From assembly GCF_024199925.1 (NCBI RefSeq), contig NZ_JANADR010000001.1, positions 5,087,501 to 5,151,500 on the forward strand: a stretch of 64,000 nucleotides of DNA, given 5' to 3'. The stretch comes from Bradyrhizobium sp. CCGUVB1N3 (lineage in GTDB: Bacteria; Pseudomonadota; Alphaproteobacteria; Rhizobiales; Xanthobacteraceae). How positions within the stretch are numbered: the first letter of the stretch is position 1; each line of letters opens with the position of its first letter. Of the stretch, positions 8,810-17,711 are shown in pieces. A model generated the notes under the pieces. It was given only the letters and a program-made list of their open reading frames with translations, had not been told where the DNA came from and searched no databases. The translations under genes and the position numbers were made by a program.

Positions 8810-10329
8810 CCTGGAATCTGTACGACCGCTTGCTCGCCTCCGCCGGGTCCGATCAATCGATCAGCATCGAACGGGAAAGCGGCGCCACGCTGACCTACGC
8901 CGACCTCTCCGCGATCAGCGGCAGGCTGGCAGGATTCCTTGCCAGCATCGGCGTTGGTCCCGATCATCGCGTTGCCGCCAAGGTCGAAAAATCCGTCGAG
9001 GCGATCGCGCTCTATCTGGCGACCCTTCGCGCCGGCGCAACGTATCTGCCGCTCAATACTGCCTATACGGCCGCAGAGACCGAATATTTCGTCCGCGATG
9101 CCCAACCGACCTTGATCGTGTGCGACCCGAGGGAAGCGGCCGATCTGCGCGCCATTGCCGCAAAGGCCGGCGGGCGCGTCGAGACACTCGATCAGTACGG
9201 CAAGGGCTCGCTCGTCGACGCGGCCGCGGGCCGTCCCACCAATTTCGACACCGTGCCGCGCAACAAGGATGATCTTGCCGCCATCCTCTACACGTCGGGC
9301 ACCACGGGTCGTTCCAAGGGAGCGATGCTGACGCACGGCAATCTGGTCTCCAATGCCCTGACGCTGGTCGAGCAATGGCGCTACTCCCGCAACGATGTCC
9401 TCATCCATGCACTGCCGATCTATCACATCCACGGTCTGTTTGTGGCCTGCAATGTGACCCTCGCCGCGCGCTCACGAATCCTGTTCATGCCAAAATTCGA
9501 TGCCGAACAAATTCTGGCCGCGATGGCGCGTTCGACCGTGCTGATGGGCGTGCCGACCTTCTATGTCCGCCTGCTGCAAAGCCCGAGTTTGAATGCGCGC
9601 ACGACAGCCCACATGCGATTGTTCGTTGCCGGCTCGGCGCCGCTGCTGGCGGATACACATCGCGCCTGGAAGGAGAAGACCGGTCACGAGATCCTCGAAC
9701 GCTACGGCATGACCGAGACCGGCATGATCGCCTCCAACCCCTATGAGGGCGCGCGCATCCCCGGCTCCGTCGGCCGCCCGCTGCCCGCCGTCGAGGTTCG
9801 CATCACCGATCCAGAAACCGGCAACAAACTATCCACCGATGAGGTGGGCATGATCGAAGTGAAGGGACCGAACGTGTTTTCCGGCTACTGGAACATGCCG
9901 GAGAAGACCGCGGCCGAATTCCGCGCCGACGGCTTCTTCATCACCGGCGATCTCGGCAAGCTCGATCGGAGCAGCTATCTCTACATCGTCGGCCGCGGCA
10001 AGGATTTGATCATCACCGGCGGCTTCAACGTGTACCCAAAGGAAATCGAAGCGGAGATCGACGCGATCCCGGGTGTTTCCGAAAGTGCCGTCGTCGGCGT
10101 TCCGCATGCCGATTTCGGTGAAGGCGTCACCGCTGCAGTGGTGCGAACGCCGGGCGCTACCGTCGATGAACGCGCCATTCTCGACGCGTTGTCCGGACGA
10201 CTGGCAAAGTTCAAGCAGCCGAAGCGCGTCATCTTCGTCGACACTTTGCCGCGCAATGCTATGGGTAAGGTGCAGAAGAACCTGCTGCGTGAACGGTTTG
10301 GCAATCTTTATTCGATCAAGGTCGGGTGA
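8806..10329 (+). CDS. matB: malonyl-CoA synthetase
   Basis: ATP-dependent ligase making malonyl-CoA from malonate and CoA, 507 residues, ANL superfamily. Motifs: P-loop YTSGTTGRSKGAMLTHGN, the A5 motif ERYGMTETGM, TGDLGKLD, and the hinge/C-terminal GRGKDLIITGGFNVYPKEIE with the catalytic Lys in PRNAMGKVQKN. The arrangement mcd-matB with a 4-base overlap is the classical malonate-utilisation pair (matA-matB); the usual matC malonate carrier and matR regulator are not in the window. The ligand-pocket residues were not checked, so methylmalonate activity is also possible. Confidence 0.92.
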   Translation: MTWNLYDRLLASAGSDQSISIERESGATLTYADLSAISGRLAGFLASIGVGPDHRVAAKVEKSVEAIALYLATLRAGATYLPLNTAYTAAETEYFVRDAQPTLIVCDPREAADLRAIAAKAGGRVETLDQYGKGSLVDAAAGRPTNFDTVPRNKDDLAAILYTSGTTGRSKGAMLTHGNLVSNALTLVEQWRYSRNDVLIHALPIYHIHGLFVACNVTLAARSRILFMPKFDAEQILAAMARSTVLMGVPTFYVRLLQSPSLNARTTAHMRLFVAGSAPLLADTHRAWKEKTGHEILERYGMTETGMIASNPYEGARIPGSVGRPLPAVEVRITDPETGNKLSTDEVGMIEVKGPNVFSGYWNMPEKTAAEFRADGFFITGDLGKLDRSSYLYIVGRGKDLIITGGFNVYPKEIEAEIDAIPGVSESAVVGVPHADFGEGVTAAVVRTPGATVDERAILDALSGRLAKFKQPKRVIFVDTLPRNAMGKVQKNLLRERFGNLYSIKVG

Positions 10330-10358
10330 ACGCCGCGCTATACGGGCGAACGTGGGCC

Positions 10359-11222
10359 TCACACGATGGGCGCAAGGGCTGGATCGAAGGTCCCCTCATA
10401 TTCGAAGCTCGCCGTACCCGTCATCAGCACGTGGTCGTCGCTCTCGCGCCATTCGATATTGAGCTTGCCGCCGGGCAGCGTGACCTCGACGCTGCGGTTA
10501 GCGCGCTTCAGCCGCGCCGCAGCAACCGCCGTCGCGCAGGCCCCCGAGCCGCAAGCCTTGGTCATGCCGACACCGCGTTCCCAGGTGCGGGTCGTGATGT
10601 GGTTGCGATCAACTATATGAGCGAGCGTGATGTTGGCGAGCTCGGGAAAAATCGGATGATTTTCGAGCAGCGGACCAAAACGTCCGAGATCATAGCCGTT
10701 GACGTTGTCGACCCAGAAGATCGCGTGCGGATTGCCCATGCTCACGACTGCGGGCGAATGGAGGATCGGATTATCGATCGGCCCAACTTGCAAGTCGATG
10801 TTGCGCGTGTCGCTAAACTCATGCGCAAGCGGAATATCCCGCCAACCGAACTTGGGAGCGCCCATGTCGACGGTATAGAGATCGGGCACCGGCCCCTGCC
10901 AGCAATAGAGCAGGCCGGCGCGCGTCTCCAACGTCGCCACGGTCTGCCCGGTCTTTTCGAAGATCCGGCGGACCACGCAGCGCATGCCGTTGCCGCAAGC
11001 GCCGGCTTCCGAACCGTCATTGTTGTAGATGCTGACGAAGGCTTCGGTACCCGCCGACCGTGGCCTGTGAAGTACCATCAGTTGATCGTAGGTAACGGCG
11101 CCCGCCATCACGAGCACATCGTTCGACGTAACGGGAGCATCGGAGTTACGCATGTCGACGACGACGATCTCGTTGCCGATGCCGTTCATCTTGGCAAATG
11201 CGCGATTGGCGAGCGGGCTCAT
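10359..11222 (-). CDS. dapF: diaminopimelate epimerase
   Basis: Interconverts LL- and meso-diaminopimelate for lysine and peptidoglycan synthesis; 287 residues, normal length. The two catalytic cysteines are in GACGNGMRC (about residue 80) and [10 protein letters not shown] (about residue 225), and the opening [15 protein letters not shown] is the standard family start. It converges on matB with 29 bases between the stops. Its position beside dpaL, which acts on another diamino acid, is notable. It may be the housekeeping gene, or a second copy with a different substrate; the sequence alone does not decide. Confidence 0.9.
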   Translation of the reverse strand: MSPLANRAFAKMNGIGNEIVVVDMRNSDAPVTSNDVLVMAGAVTYDQLMVLHRPRSAGTEAFVSIYNNDGSEAGACGNGMRCVVRRIFEKTGQTVATLETRAGLLYCWQGPVPDLYTVDMGAPKFGWRDIPLAHEFSDTRNIDLQVGPIDNPILHSPAVVSMGNPHAIFWVDNVNGYDLGRFGPLLENHPIFPELANITLAHIVDRNHITTRTWERGVGMTKACGSGACATAVAAARLKRANRSVEVTLPGGKLNIEWRESDDHVLMTGTASFEYEGTFDPALAPIV

Positions 11223-11296
11223 GGCAGCACCCTTTTCTCACTGGCCACAAAGACCCCCCTAAAACGTTGACCGCGCTTTCACCGGCTGATCCTAGT

Positions 11297-11420
11297 TAGC
11301 AGGTTCTTCCGACGTAAAATGCTCATTTGCGCGGGTGAGCGAGAGGGAAATCTGCGATATCTAGGTGAAATTGTAGCGCAGTGATCACGTCAGGGGCGGT
11401 ATCTATGATGGACCTGGTCA
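11297..11420 (+). repeat. dpaL leader, second copy of the repeat at about 7045-7165
   Basis: About 120 bases in front of dpaL are repeated at about 7045-7165 upstream of the deleted dpaL remnant, in the same orientation. Shared blocks include CTCATTTGCG, GGTGAGCGAGAGGGAAATCT and ATCTATGATGG. The two copies flank the mcd-matB-dapF block, so this is a direct repeat of about 4.25 kb period. It probably contains the dpaL promoter, but no clear -35/-10 pair was identified. Confidence 0.8.
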
Positions 11421-11435
11421 GCAGAAGATGACGCC

Positions 11436-12641
11436 ATGTTGCTCCGCAATACCCTTAGTGACTATCGTTCAGCACTCGACCCTTCCGATGCCGACGCTCT
11501 CGGCATCGAGGCTGCTCAAGCCGTAGAGCGCTTTCTCCAACATCGAGAGGGGGCGATCCCGACCCCCCTGGTTTCACTTCCCGCCCTTGCGCGTCGTCTG
11601 GGTATCCAATCCATTTACCTCAAGGACGAGGGACACCGCCTTGGTCTCGGCAGCTTCAAAGCGCTCGGAGGAGCTTATGCCGTCATCCAGCTTGTTCTCG
11701 AGTTGGCGTCGAAACAACTCGGCCGTCCGGTCGACGTTTCCGAGTGGCGCTCACCTGAGGTGGCCGCAGTCGCCGCGGGACTAACGGTGACCTGTGCTAC
11801 CGACGGCAACCACGGCCGGTCGGTGGCACAAGGCGCCCAACTGGTTGGCGCAAACTGCGTCATCTTTGTCCATGCGGGCGTTAGTGACGAGCGATGCCGA
11901 GCGATCGCCCGCTATGGTGCTCGCATCGAGCATGTTGAAGGCAACTACGATGATTCCGTTGCGACGGCATCGAGTGTCGCCAGCGAGCGGGGCTGGATCG
12001 TGGTCTCCGACACATCGTGGCCTGGTTACGAACGCATCCCACACCTTGTCATGCAGGGCTATACCGCGCTACTGCGTGAGGCGCTTGCCGCACTACCAAA
12101 ACCTCCGACCCATGTGTTTGTCCAGGCAGGCGTCGGCGGCATCGCCGCAGCAGTTGCGGCCCATTTTGCGCTTGTGTTCGGAAATGACAGACCCTTCCTG
12201 ACCGTGGTGGACCCGGCCCGAGCCGCCTGCCTTCTCGAGAGCGCCAAGGCTGGCCATATTGTGAAGGTGCCGCACGACAGACCGACGGTTATGGCAATGC
12301 TCGAATGCTACGAGCCATCACTTGTTGCCTGGCGCATTCTCTCCCGCGTTGCAGATGCCTTCATGACCGTCGAGGACGACGCGGCGATCGCGACGATGAA
12401 GGATCTCGCGTATCCCGTCGATGGCGATCCGGCGATCGTCGCCGGCGAAAGCGGTGGTGTCGGTCTCGCTGGATTGGCAAGGGTGGCGCGTGATCCGGCG
12501 CTGCGCGCGGAGATCGGGCTCGGCCCAGATTCATCCGTCTTCCTGATCAATACCGAGGGGGCGACTGATCCGGTGCTCTATCGGAAGCTTGTGGGCATTC
12601 GTCCCGAGGACGTGACGGCAAGAGTGCTCAGCAAGCATTGA
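11436..12641 (+). CDS. dpaL: diaminopropionate ammonia-lyase
   Basis: PLP enzyme that splits 2,3-diaminopropionate to pyruvate and ammonia; 401 residues, the family length. The PLP lysine lies in GLGSFKALGGAYAV (about residue 78), the substrate/phosphate segment is CATDGNHGRSVA, and the C-terminal GESGGVGLAGL and FLINTEGATDPVLY blocks are those of YgeX/DpaL. In E. coli the homologue ygeX sits beside an M20 hydrolase (ygeY); here two M20 hydrolases are encoded 5-7 kb upstream, and a deleted dpaL copy lies right next to them. It may therefore end a route for degrading an N-substituted diaminopropionate, which is inference. Confidence 0.9.
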   Translation: MLLRNTLSDYRSALDPSDADALGIEAAQAVERFLQHREGAIPTPLVSLPALARRLGIQSIYLKDEGHRLGLGSFKALGGAYAVIQLVLELASKQLGRPVDVSEWRSPEVAAVAAGLTVTCATDGNHGRSVAQGAQLVGANCVIFVHAGVSDERCRAIARYGARIEHVEGNYDDSVATASSVASERGWIVVSDTSWPGYERIPHLVMQGYTALLREALAALPKPPTHVFVQAGVGGIAAAVAAHFALVFGNDRPFLTVVDPARAACLLESAKAGHIVKVPHDRPTVMAMLECYEPSLVAWRILSRVADAFMTVEDDAAIATMKDLAYPVDGDPAIVAGESGGVGLAGLARVARDPALRAEIGLGPDSSVFLINTEGATDPVLYRKLVGIRPEDVTARVLSKH

Positions 12642-12858
12642 ACTGCAAAGAGCTCAATTCACTGGGGAGCATATCGCGAAGGAAACGGAGGCACCCTCGG
12701 TACGTGCAACAGCCACGACGTCAGACGTCGCTTCGGGCGTCGAGGAGTTCGGCCGCCTGCATGCCTGCAAACGAAAGTCCTGGACCACACCGTAAGGCCG
12801 GTCCCCGCGGCCTGTATCGACGGCGGCGCGTCGCAACGTCCCAGCTCGCTGATCCGTC

Positions 12859-13347
12859 CTAAAGCGGCAGCATCCGGTTCAACAGCTCGAGCAGCGTGCG
12901 CTGCTCGGCCTCGGTGAGCGGCGCCAGCATCTTCCGATTATAGGAGTCCGTCAGCCGCGCCCCCTCTTCAATGAGCTTTGTGCCCTTCGGCGTCAGCATG
13001 AGCTCGATCGCGCGGCGATCAGACTTCGAGCGATTGCGCCTGATGAAGCCGGACGATTCCAGCTCGTTCAAGATCTTGATCAGGTTCGGCAGGCGCAGCC
13101 GCAGCAGGCTCGCGAGGTTGCTCGGCGGCACGCCGGGATTGTCGCGGATGATGGCGAAGATCGCGTAGGTCGCGGGTGTCAGACCGAGTGCGGCGAATTC
13201 CTCGTAGAAGCCTTCGAAGAACTTCAGCTGCGCGAGGCGCAGCATGAAGCCAGGCGTTCGTTGCAGCGCGCGCAGGTCCAGCGAGCTTTCCGGCGGTGAT
13301 GCGGACTTCGTTCCGGTTCTTACGCGTCTTGGGCTCATCATCTTCAT
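12859..13347 (-). CDS. MarR-family transcriptional regulator
   Basis: Dimeric winged-helix DNA-binding regulator of about 162 residues. The core reads LTPATYAIFAIIRDNPGVPPSNLASLL then the recognition-helix/wing segment RLPNLIKILNELESSGFIRRNRSKSDRRAIELMLTPKG in MarR order, with helical dimerisation ends. The first codons are uncertain: ATGs at 13347, 13341 and 13338 are all possible. It is divergent from the binding-protein/P450 genes, with an AT-rich palindrome (13388-13410) between them, so it most likely represses that pair and is relieved by a small aromatic or acid ligand. Confidence 0.87.
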   Translation of the reverse strand: MKMMSPRRVRTGTKSASPPESSLDLRALQRTPGFMLRLAQLKFFEGFYEEFAALGLTPATYAIFAIIRDNPGVPPSNLASLLRLRLPNLIKILNELESSGFIRRNRSKSDRRAIELMLTPKGTKLIEEGARLTDSYNRKMLAPLTEAEQRTLLELLNRMLPL

Positions 13348-13387
13348 CCGCAGGGCGGCCGAAATCGGCCGAATTGACACTCTCAAA

Positions 13388-13410
13388 AATAGCTATAAAA
13401 TATAACTATT
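13388..13410. promoter_or_regulatory. AT-rich palindrome, likely MarR operator
   Basis: The half-sites AATAGCTATA (13388-13397) and TATAACTATT (13401-13410) are inverted with one mismatch around a 3-base centre. The element stands out in a GC-rich region and lies in the 100-base gap between the divergent marR-like gene and the binding-protein gene, where a MarR dimer would bind. Confidence 0.6.
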
Positions 13411-13447
13411 ATTCAGCGGCACCAAGACCGCCCATGGGAGGGACACA

Positions 13448-14656
13448 ATGAACAGCAAATTCCTGCATAAATTATGCATTCTGGCCGCGACGCTGGCTGC
13501 AGCGCCGGCATTCGCCCAGGACGTGGTGAAGATCGGCATCCTCAACGACCAGTCCGGCCCGTTCGCGAGCTATCAGGGCATCGGTTCAGTGGTCGCCGCC
13601 AAGATGGCGGTCGAGGATTACGGCGGGAAGGCCGCCGGCAAGCCGGTCGAGGTCGTCGCGGCCGACCACCAGAACAAGACCGACATCGGGATTGGCATCG
13701 CCCGGCGCTGGTACGAGAACGAGAGCGTCGATGCGATCTTCGACATTCCGAACTCGTCGATCGCGCTCGCAGTGGCCGGCATGAGCGCCGAGAAGAACAA
13801 GGTCTTCGTCGGATCTGGCGCCGGCACGGTGCTCCTGACCGGCGAGAAGTGCACGCCGAACACCGTGCACTGGACCTACGACACCTATGCCTATGGTCGC
13901 GGTCTCGGCAAGGCGATCGTCCAGCAGGGCGGCAAGAAGTGGTTCTTCATCACCGCCGACTACGCCTTCGGTCATGACCTGGAGAAGCAGGCTGCGGAGG
14001 CCGTGAAAGCCTCGGGCGGCGAGGTGCTCGGCAGCGTGCGGCATCCGCTGGGAACGGCCGACTACGCCTCCTTCCTGCTCCAGGCCCAGGCGTCCGGCGC
14101 GAACGTCGTCGGCTTCGCCAACGCCGGTGACGATACCATCACGTCGATGAAGCAGGCCGCTGAGTTCGGGCTGACCAAGGATCACAAGCTGGTCGGATTG
14201 ATCCTCGGCATGAACGGCCTGCCCGCGCTCGGGCTAAAGTTTGCGCAAGGCGCGCAGATCATGAATCCGTTCTACTGGGATCTGAACGACGGCACGCGCG
14301 CGTTCGCAAAGCGCTTCGCCGAGCGGATTCCGTCGAAAGCCTATCCGAACGACATGCAGGCCGGTGTCTATGCCTCGGTCATTCACTACCTCAAGGCGGT
14401 CGACAAGGCCGGCGGCGCCAAGGACGGCAAGGCCGTCGTCACCGCGATGAAGGAGATGCCGACCGACGATGTGCTGTTCGGCAAGGGCTATATCCGCAAG
14501 GACGGCCGCAAAATCCATCCGCTGTACCTGCTGCAGGTCAAGGTGCCCGAGGAATCGACGTCGGCATGGGATCTCTTGAAGGTCGTCGCCACGATCAAAG
14601 GCGAGGATGCGTTCCGCCCCGAGAGCGAAGGCCAGTGCCCGCTCAGCAAGCAATAG
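13448..14656 (+). CDS. HAAT-family ABC transporter substrate-binding protein
   Basis: Periplasmic binding protein of the branched-chain amino acid (type I, LivJ-like) class, 402 residues. A signal peptide MNSKFLHKLCILAATLAAAPAFA-Q is followed by VKIGILNDQSGPFASYQGIG, the typical start of HAAT receptors; the second lobe contains WFFITADYAFGHDLEKQA. Many Bradyrhizobium-type members bind aromatic or short acids rather than amino acids. No permease or ATPase gene accompanies it, so it must borrow them from elsewhere. It is 16 bases upstream of the P450 gene, suggesting that the ligand is the P450 substrate. Confidence 0.86.
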   Translation: MNSKFLHKLCILAATLAAAPAFAQDVVKIGILNDQSGPFASYQGIGSVVAAKMAVEDYGGKAAGKPVEVVAADHQNKTDIGIGIARRWYENESVDAIFDIPNSSIALAVAGMSAEKNKVFVGSGAGTVLLTGEKCTPNTVHWTYDTYAYGRGLGKAIVQQGGKKWFFITADYAFGHDLEKQAAEAVKASGGEVLGSVRHPLGTADYASFLLQAQASGANVVGFANAGDDTITSMKQAAEFGLTKDHKLVGLILGMNGLPALGLKFAQGAQIMNPFYWDLNDGTRAFAKRFAERIPSKAYPNDMQAGVYASVIHYLKAVDKAGGAKDGKAVVTAMKEMPTDDVLFGKGYIRKDGRKIHPLYLLQVKVPEESTSAWDLLKVVATIKGEDAFRPESEGQCPLSKQ

Positions 14657-14672
14657 CGGATCGGAGCTGACC

Positions 14673-15851
14673 ATGAGCGGCATTGCATCCAGTCCGGTCG
14701 ATCCGTTTGCACCTGACTTCCTGATAGAGCCCTATCTCGCCTATGAGAAGTTGCGCGCGCTCGGGCCTGCGTTCGAATTGGAGCGCTACGGCGTGTGGGC
14801 GATGGCCGGCTATGCCGAGGTCGAGCCGGCCCTGAAAGACTGGAAGACGTTCATCAGCGGCGAGGGTGTCGGGCTCCACGGGATGAACCCGACGCTGCCA
14901 AAACCGCTGACCCTTCAGATCGATCCTCCCGACCACGATAAGGGCCGCCGGGTGCTCGGCCGCACGCTGTCTCCGGGCGTCGCAAGGAAGCTGCGCGAGA
15001 CGTTCCAGCGCGAGGCGGAGAAGAAGGTCGCGGAGCTGATCGACAAAAGCATGTTCGATGCCGTGACCGATCTTGCCGAAGCCTTTCCGATGAAGGTGTT
15101 TCCCGATGCGATCGGCATCCGGCCAGACGGCCGCGAAAAGCTCTTGGCCTGGAGCACGTTCGTGTTCAACAGCTTCGGGCCGGAGAACGAGATAGCGGCG
15201 GCATCACGGCAGGAAGGTCTCGCCGCGCAGAGCTGGATCATGGAATGTTGCGCGCGGGATGCGCTACGGCCGGACAGCCTCGGCATGATGATCTACCAGG
15301 CGGCCGACGAGGGCGAGATCACCGAGCACGAGGCGACGCACCTGGTGCGGCCGTTCCTCACGGCGGGAATCGACACCACCGTCAACGGCATCGGCAACAC
15401 CCTGCTCGCGCTCGCCACCCATCCGGGCGAATACCGCAAGCTGCATCACAAGCCGGAGCTGGCGCGCAACGCTTTCGAGGAAGGCCTGCGTTACGATTCG
15501 CCGGTGCAGACGTTCTTCCGCACCACCTCGCGCGAGGTCGAGATCGGCGGCGGCGTGATTCCGGCGCATCGCAAGGTGCTGCTCTTCATGGCCTCCGCCA
15601 ACCGCGATCCTGCGCGATGGGACAGGCCCGATCAGTTCGACGTCGAGCGGGTTGCGACCGGACATGTCGGCTTCGGCGCCGGCATTCACGCCTGCGTCGG
15701 CCAGATGATCGCGCGCCTGGAGGGCGAATTGATCTTCGGCGAGCTTGCAAGGCGCGTGAAGACCATCGAGCTCACGGCAGAGCCGAAGCGCAGGCTCAAC
15801 AATTCCCTGCGCGGGCTGGAGAGCATGCCGGTTCGCGTGACGGCGGCATGA
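14673..15851 (+). CDS. cytochrome P450 (class I, CYP199-like)
   Basis: Heme monooxygenase of 392 residues. Landmarks: I-helix oxygen motif FLTAGIDTTVNGI (about residue 235), K-helix ExxR in EEGLRYDSPVQTFFR, and heme-binding FGAGIHACVGQMIARLE with the Cys ligand about 45 residues from the end. The N-terminal DPFAPDFLIEPYLAYEKLR and ERYGVWAMAGYAEV resemble the CYP199 group known for O-demethylation of para-substituted benzoates, but the substrate is not proven. The ATG at 14673 is 16 bases after the binding-protein stop. No ferredoxin or ferredoxin reductase lies nearby, so electrons must come from partners encoded elsewhere. Confidence 0.88.
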   Translation: MSGIASSPVDPFAPDFLIEPYLAYEKLRALGPAFELERYGVWAMAGYAEVEPALKDWKTFISGEGVGLHGMNPTLPKPLTLQIDPPDHDKGRRVLGRTLSPGVARKLRETFQREAEKKVAELIDKSMFDAVTDLAEAFPMKVFPDAIGIRPDGREKLLAWSTFVFNSFGPENEIAAASRQEGLAAQSWIMECCARDALRPDSLGMMIYQAADEGEITEHEATHLVRPFLTAGIDTTVNGIGNTLLALATHPGEYRKLHHKPELARNAFEEGLRYDSPVQTFFRTTSREVEIGGGVIPAHRKVLLFMASANRDPARWDRPDQFDVERVATGHVGFGAGIHACVGQMIARLEGELIFGELARRVKTIELTAEPKRRLNNSLRGLESMPVRVTAA

Positions 15852-15942
15852 GCTGTATCACGCGCGCGGTCGGCCCGCTTTAAGGTCAAGTTGTCGCGAC
15901 GACCTCTGGCCAATTGCGAGACCTCTGGATCAAGGAAAAAGT

Positions 15943-15978
15943 GCCGGGCTGTTGCAACCTGAGCTGCAACAGCCCGGC
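15943..15978 (-). terminator. perfect 14-bp stem hairpin, probable terminator of the minus-strand array
   Basis: The arms 15943-15956 and 15965-15978 are perfectly complementary (GCCGGGCTGTTGCA) around an 8-base loop. On the minus strand the hairpin is followed by ACTTTTTCC, i.e. a U-run, so it fits intrinsic termination of the transcript from the crotonase gene ending at 16105. It may also limit plus-strand read-through from the P450 gene. Confidence 0.72.
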
Positions 15979-16104
15979 AAGTCTTGGGAGGAGCAACACC
16001 GGACATCGGCGACTATTTCGGGCGTCGTGTGAACGAGCTATGATCACGGTTGAGGCTAGGAAAACGGCAAACCCTTTAAGCCACTAGTCCACTGTGAAGT
16101 AGGC

Positions 16105-16881
16105 TCAGTGCCCCTTCCAATTCGGCTTGCGTTTCTCCGCAAAAGCCTGCGGTCCCTCCACCGCATCCGCAGAAGCGAGCATCACCTTCATAGCCGGGTA
16201 TTCCCACTCCTCTGAAATTCCCTCGGAAATGGAGCGTGACAGCCCTCGGAGAACCGCTTCCTTAGTGGCCCGGACCGACATGGGACTGCAGGCAAGGATC
16301 TCGTCGGCCCAGCGTCTGGCGGCATCCAGAACGTTCCCGCTGACTACCTCGTTGACGAGACCTAACGATAACGCTTCCTCCGCACTGACCCGACGTCCCG
16401 TCAGCATCATGCCCATCGCTCGCTTGAGGCCGATCTCCCGAGGGAGTCGCTGAATTCCCCCAGCGAGCGCCGCCAGGCCGACGCGCGGCTCCGGCAGCGC
16501 GAACATCGCGTTCGTCGAGGCAACCACGATATCGCATGCCAGTGCGATCTCAAATCCGCCGCCCATCGCGACTCCATTGACCGCCGCGATCACCGGTTTT
16601 GCCAGATCAAAGCGCTTTGTCAGACCAGCGAAGCCCTTGGCTGGGGTCGTCAGCCCTCCGCCAGCCGCCTGCTGCTTGAGATCGTGACCTGCACAGAACG
16701 CTTTCGGTCCGGCCCCCGTGATGATCGCCACCCACTGCTCGTCGTCGGAAGCAAATTTGTCGAAGACGTCCTCAAGCTCGGCGTGGCAATCAGCATTCAA
16801 GGCGTTACGTGCCTCAGGCCGATCAATCGTAACGATTGTGCATCTGCCCTCACGGGCGACCTTGACATGTTCGTACGTCAT
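16105..16881 (-). CDS. enoyl-CoA hydratase/isomerase family protein
   Basis: Crotonase-fold CoA enzyme, 258 residues, expected to hydrate a 2-enoyl-CoA or act as a relative. Oxyanion-hole segments are AFCAGHDLKQQAAG (about residue 62) and AMGGGFEIALACDIVVA; the later ALPEPRVGLAALAGGIQRLPREIG carries the Glu position of hydratases. The ATG at 16881 is the start of the crotonase homology (MTYEHVKVAREGRCTIVTIDRPEARNAL in two steps); the longer upstream frame has no homology. It is the last gene of the minus-strand array, 124 bases after the nitroreductase gene and 127 bases before the terminator hairpin. Confidence 0.88.
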   Translation of the reverse strand: MTYEHVKVAREGRCTIVTIDRPEARNALNADCHAELEDVFDKFASDDEQWVAIITGAGPKAFCAGHDLKQQAAGGGLTTPAKGFAGLTKRFDLAKPVIAAVNGVAMGGGFEIALACDIVVASTNAMFALPEPRVGLAALAGGIQRLPREIGLKRAMGMMLTGRRVSAEEALSLGLVNEVVSGNVLDAARRWADEILACSPMSVRATKEAVLRGLSRSISEGISEEWEYPAMKVMLASADAVEGPQAFAEKRKPNWKGH

Positions 16882-17005
16882 TGCGGCTTTAGCCTTTCGA
16901 AGTGGAATATGCCGATGGCACAGCTGTTGTCTGAGACGATCAGTTTGCAAACAATCGAGGTTCGGCAAATCGATTATCAGTGCAGAGTTTCTTGGCTTCT
17001 CGCGA

Positions 17006-17677
17006 TCAAAACCCGCCGACAGTGGCGAATTCCGACAAGTCGGCGCGATCCGCGCGCAGACTGTTGATAGGATGTGCTGGATCTTTGTAACCCAGAGCCA
17101 TGCCACAAAAGAGCATGAGATGGGGAGGCAAGCCGATGAACTCCGCAACGGTCTCGTGCCAGAGCGCCCAAGCTTCCTGCGGGCAAGTGCTCAACCCCTT
17201 CTCCAGCGCGAGCAGCATAACGGATTGCATGTACATGCCGAGATCTGCCCATTGCCCAGGTTCCATTTGGCGATCGATGGCGAAAAACAGGCCGACTGGC
17301 GCACCGAAGAAGCTGAAGTTCTTAGCAAGCTGATTGAGACGCGCAGCTTTGTCTTCGCGCGGAATCCCGATCGTGCGATAGAGATCCTCGCCGTTCTTGA
17401 AGCGTCGGCTTCTATACGGCTCCTTCAGTTCTGGTGGATAGATATTGTATTCCGGCTTCTCGCCCTTCGGATTGATCTTGATTCGCTCGGCCATTAGCGC
17501 CTTGAATCGAGCGAGTTCTTGACCTCCTAGAGCCCAGACATGCCAAGGCTGTAGATTGCCGCCGGAAGGTGAACGGCTGGCCGCAAGCAGGATGTCTTCG
17601 ACGACCTCGCCGGGGACGGGAACGTCCAAGAATGCCCGCACGGAGGTGCGCGAGTTCAACGCGTCAGAAACTCTCAT
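17006..17677 (-). CDS. nitroreductase-family flavoprotein
   Basis: FMN-dependent oxidoreductase of 223 residues. The N-terminus [35 protein letters not shown] is the standard nitroreductase opening with the FMN-phosphate Arg and the [10 protein letters not shown] loop; the C-terminal half has [14 protein letters not shown] and [13 protein letters not shown], also typical. Such enzymes reduce nitro groups, quinones or conjugated enones using NAD(P)H; within a CoA-degradation array a role on an unsaturated or quinone-like intermediate is possible. It is followed by 33 bases from the preceding quinone reductase gene, on the same strand. Confidence 0.86.
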   Translation of the reverse strand: [223 protein letters not shown]

Positions 17678-17711
17678 GAAACTTTCTCCAAAGACTTATC
17701 GAGAAAACTCG

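Noticed and set aside
10326..11270. 314-codon plus-strand frame opposite dapF
   Set aside because: DapF on the minus strand has both catalytic Cys motifs; the plus frame shows no homology.
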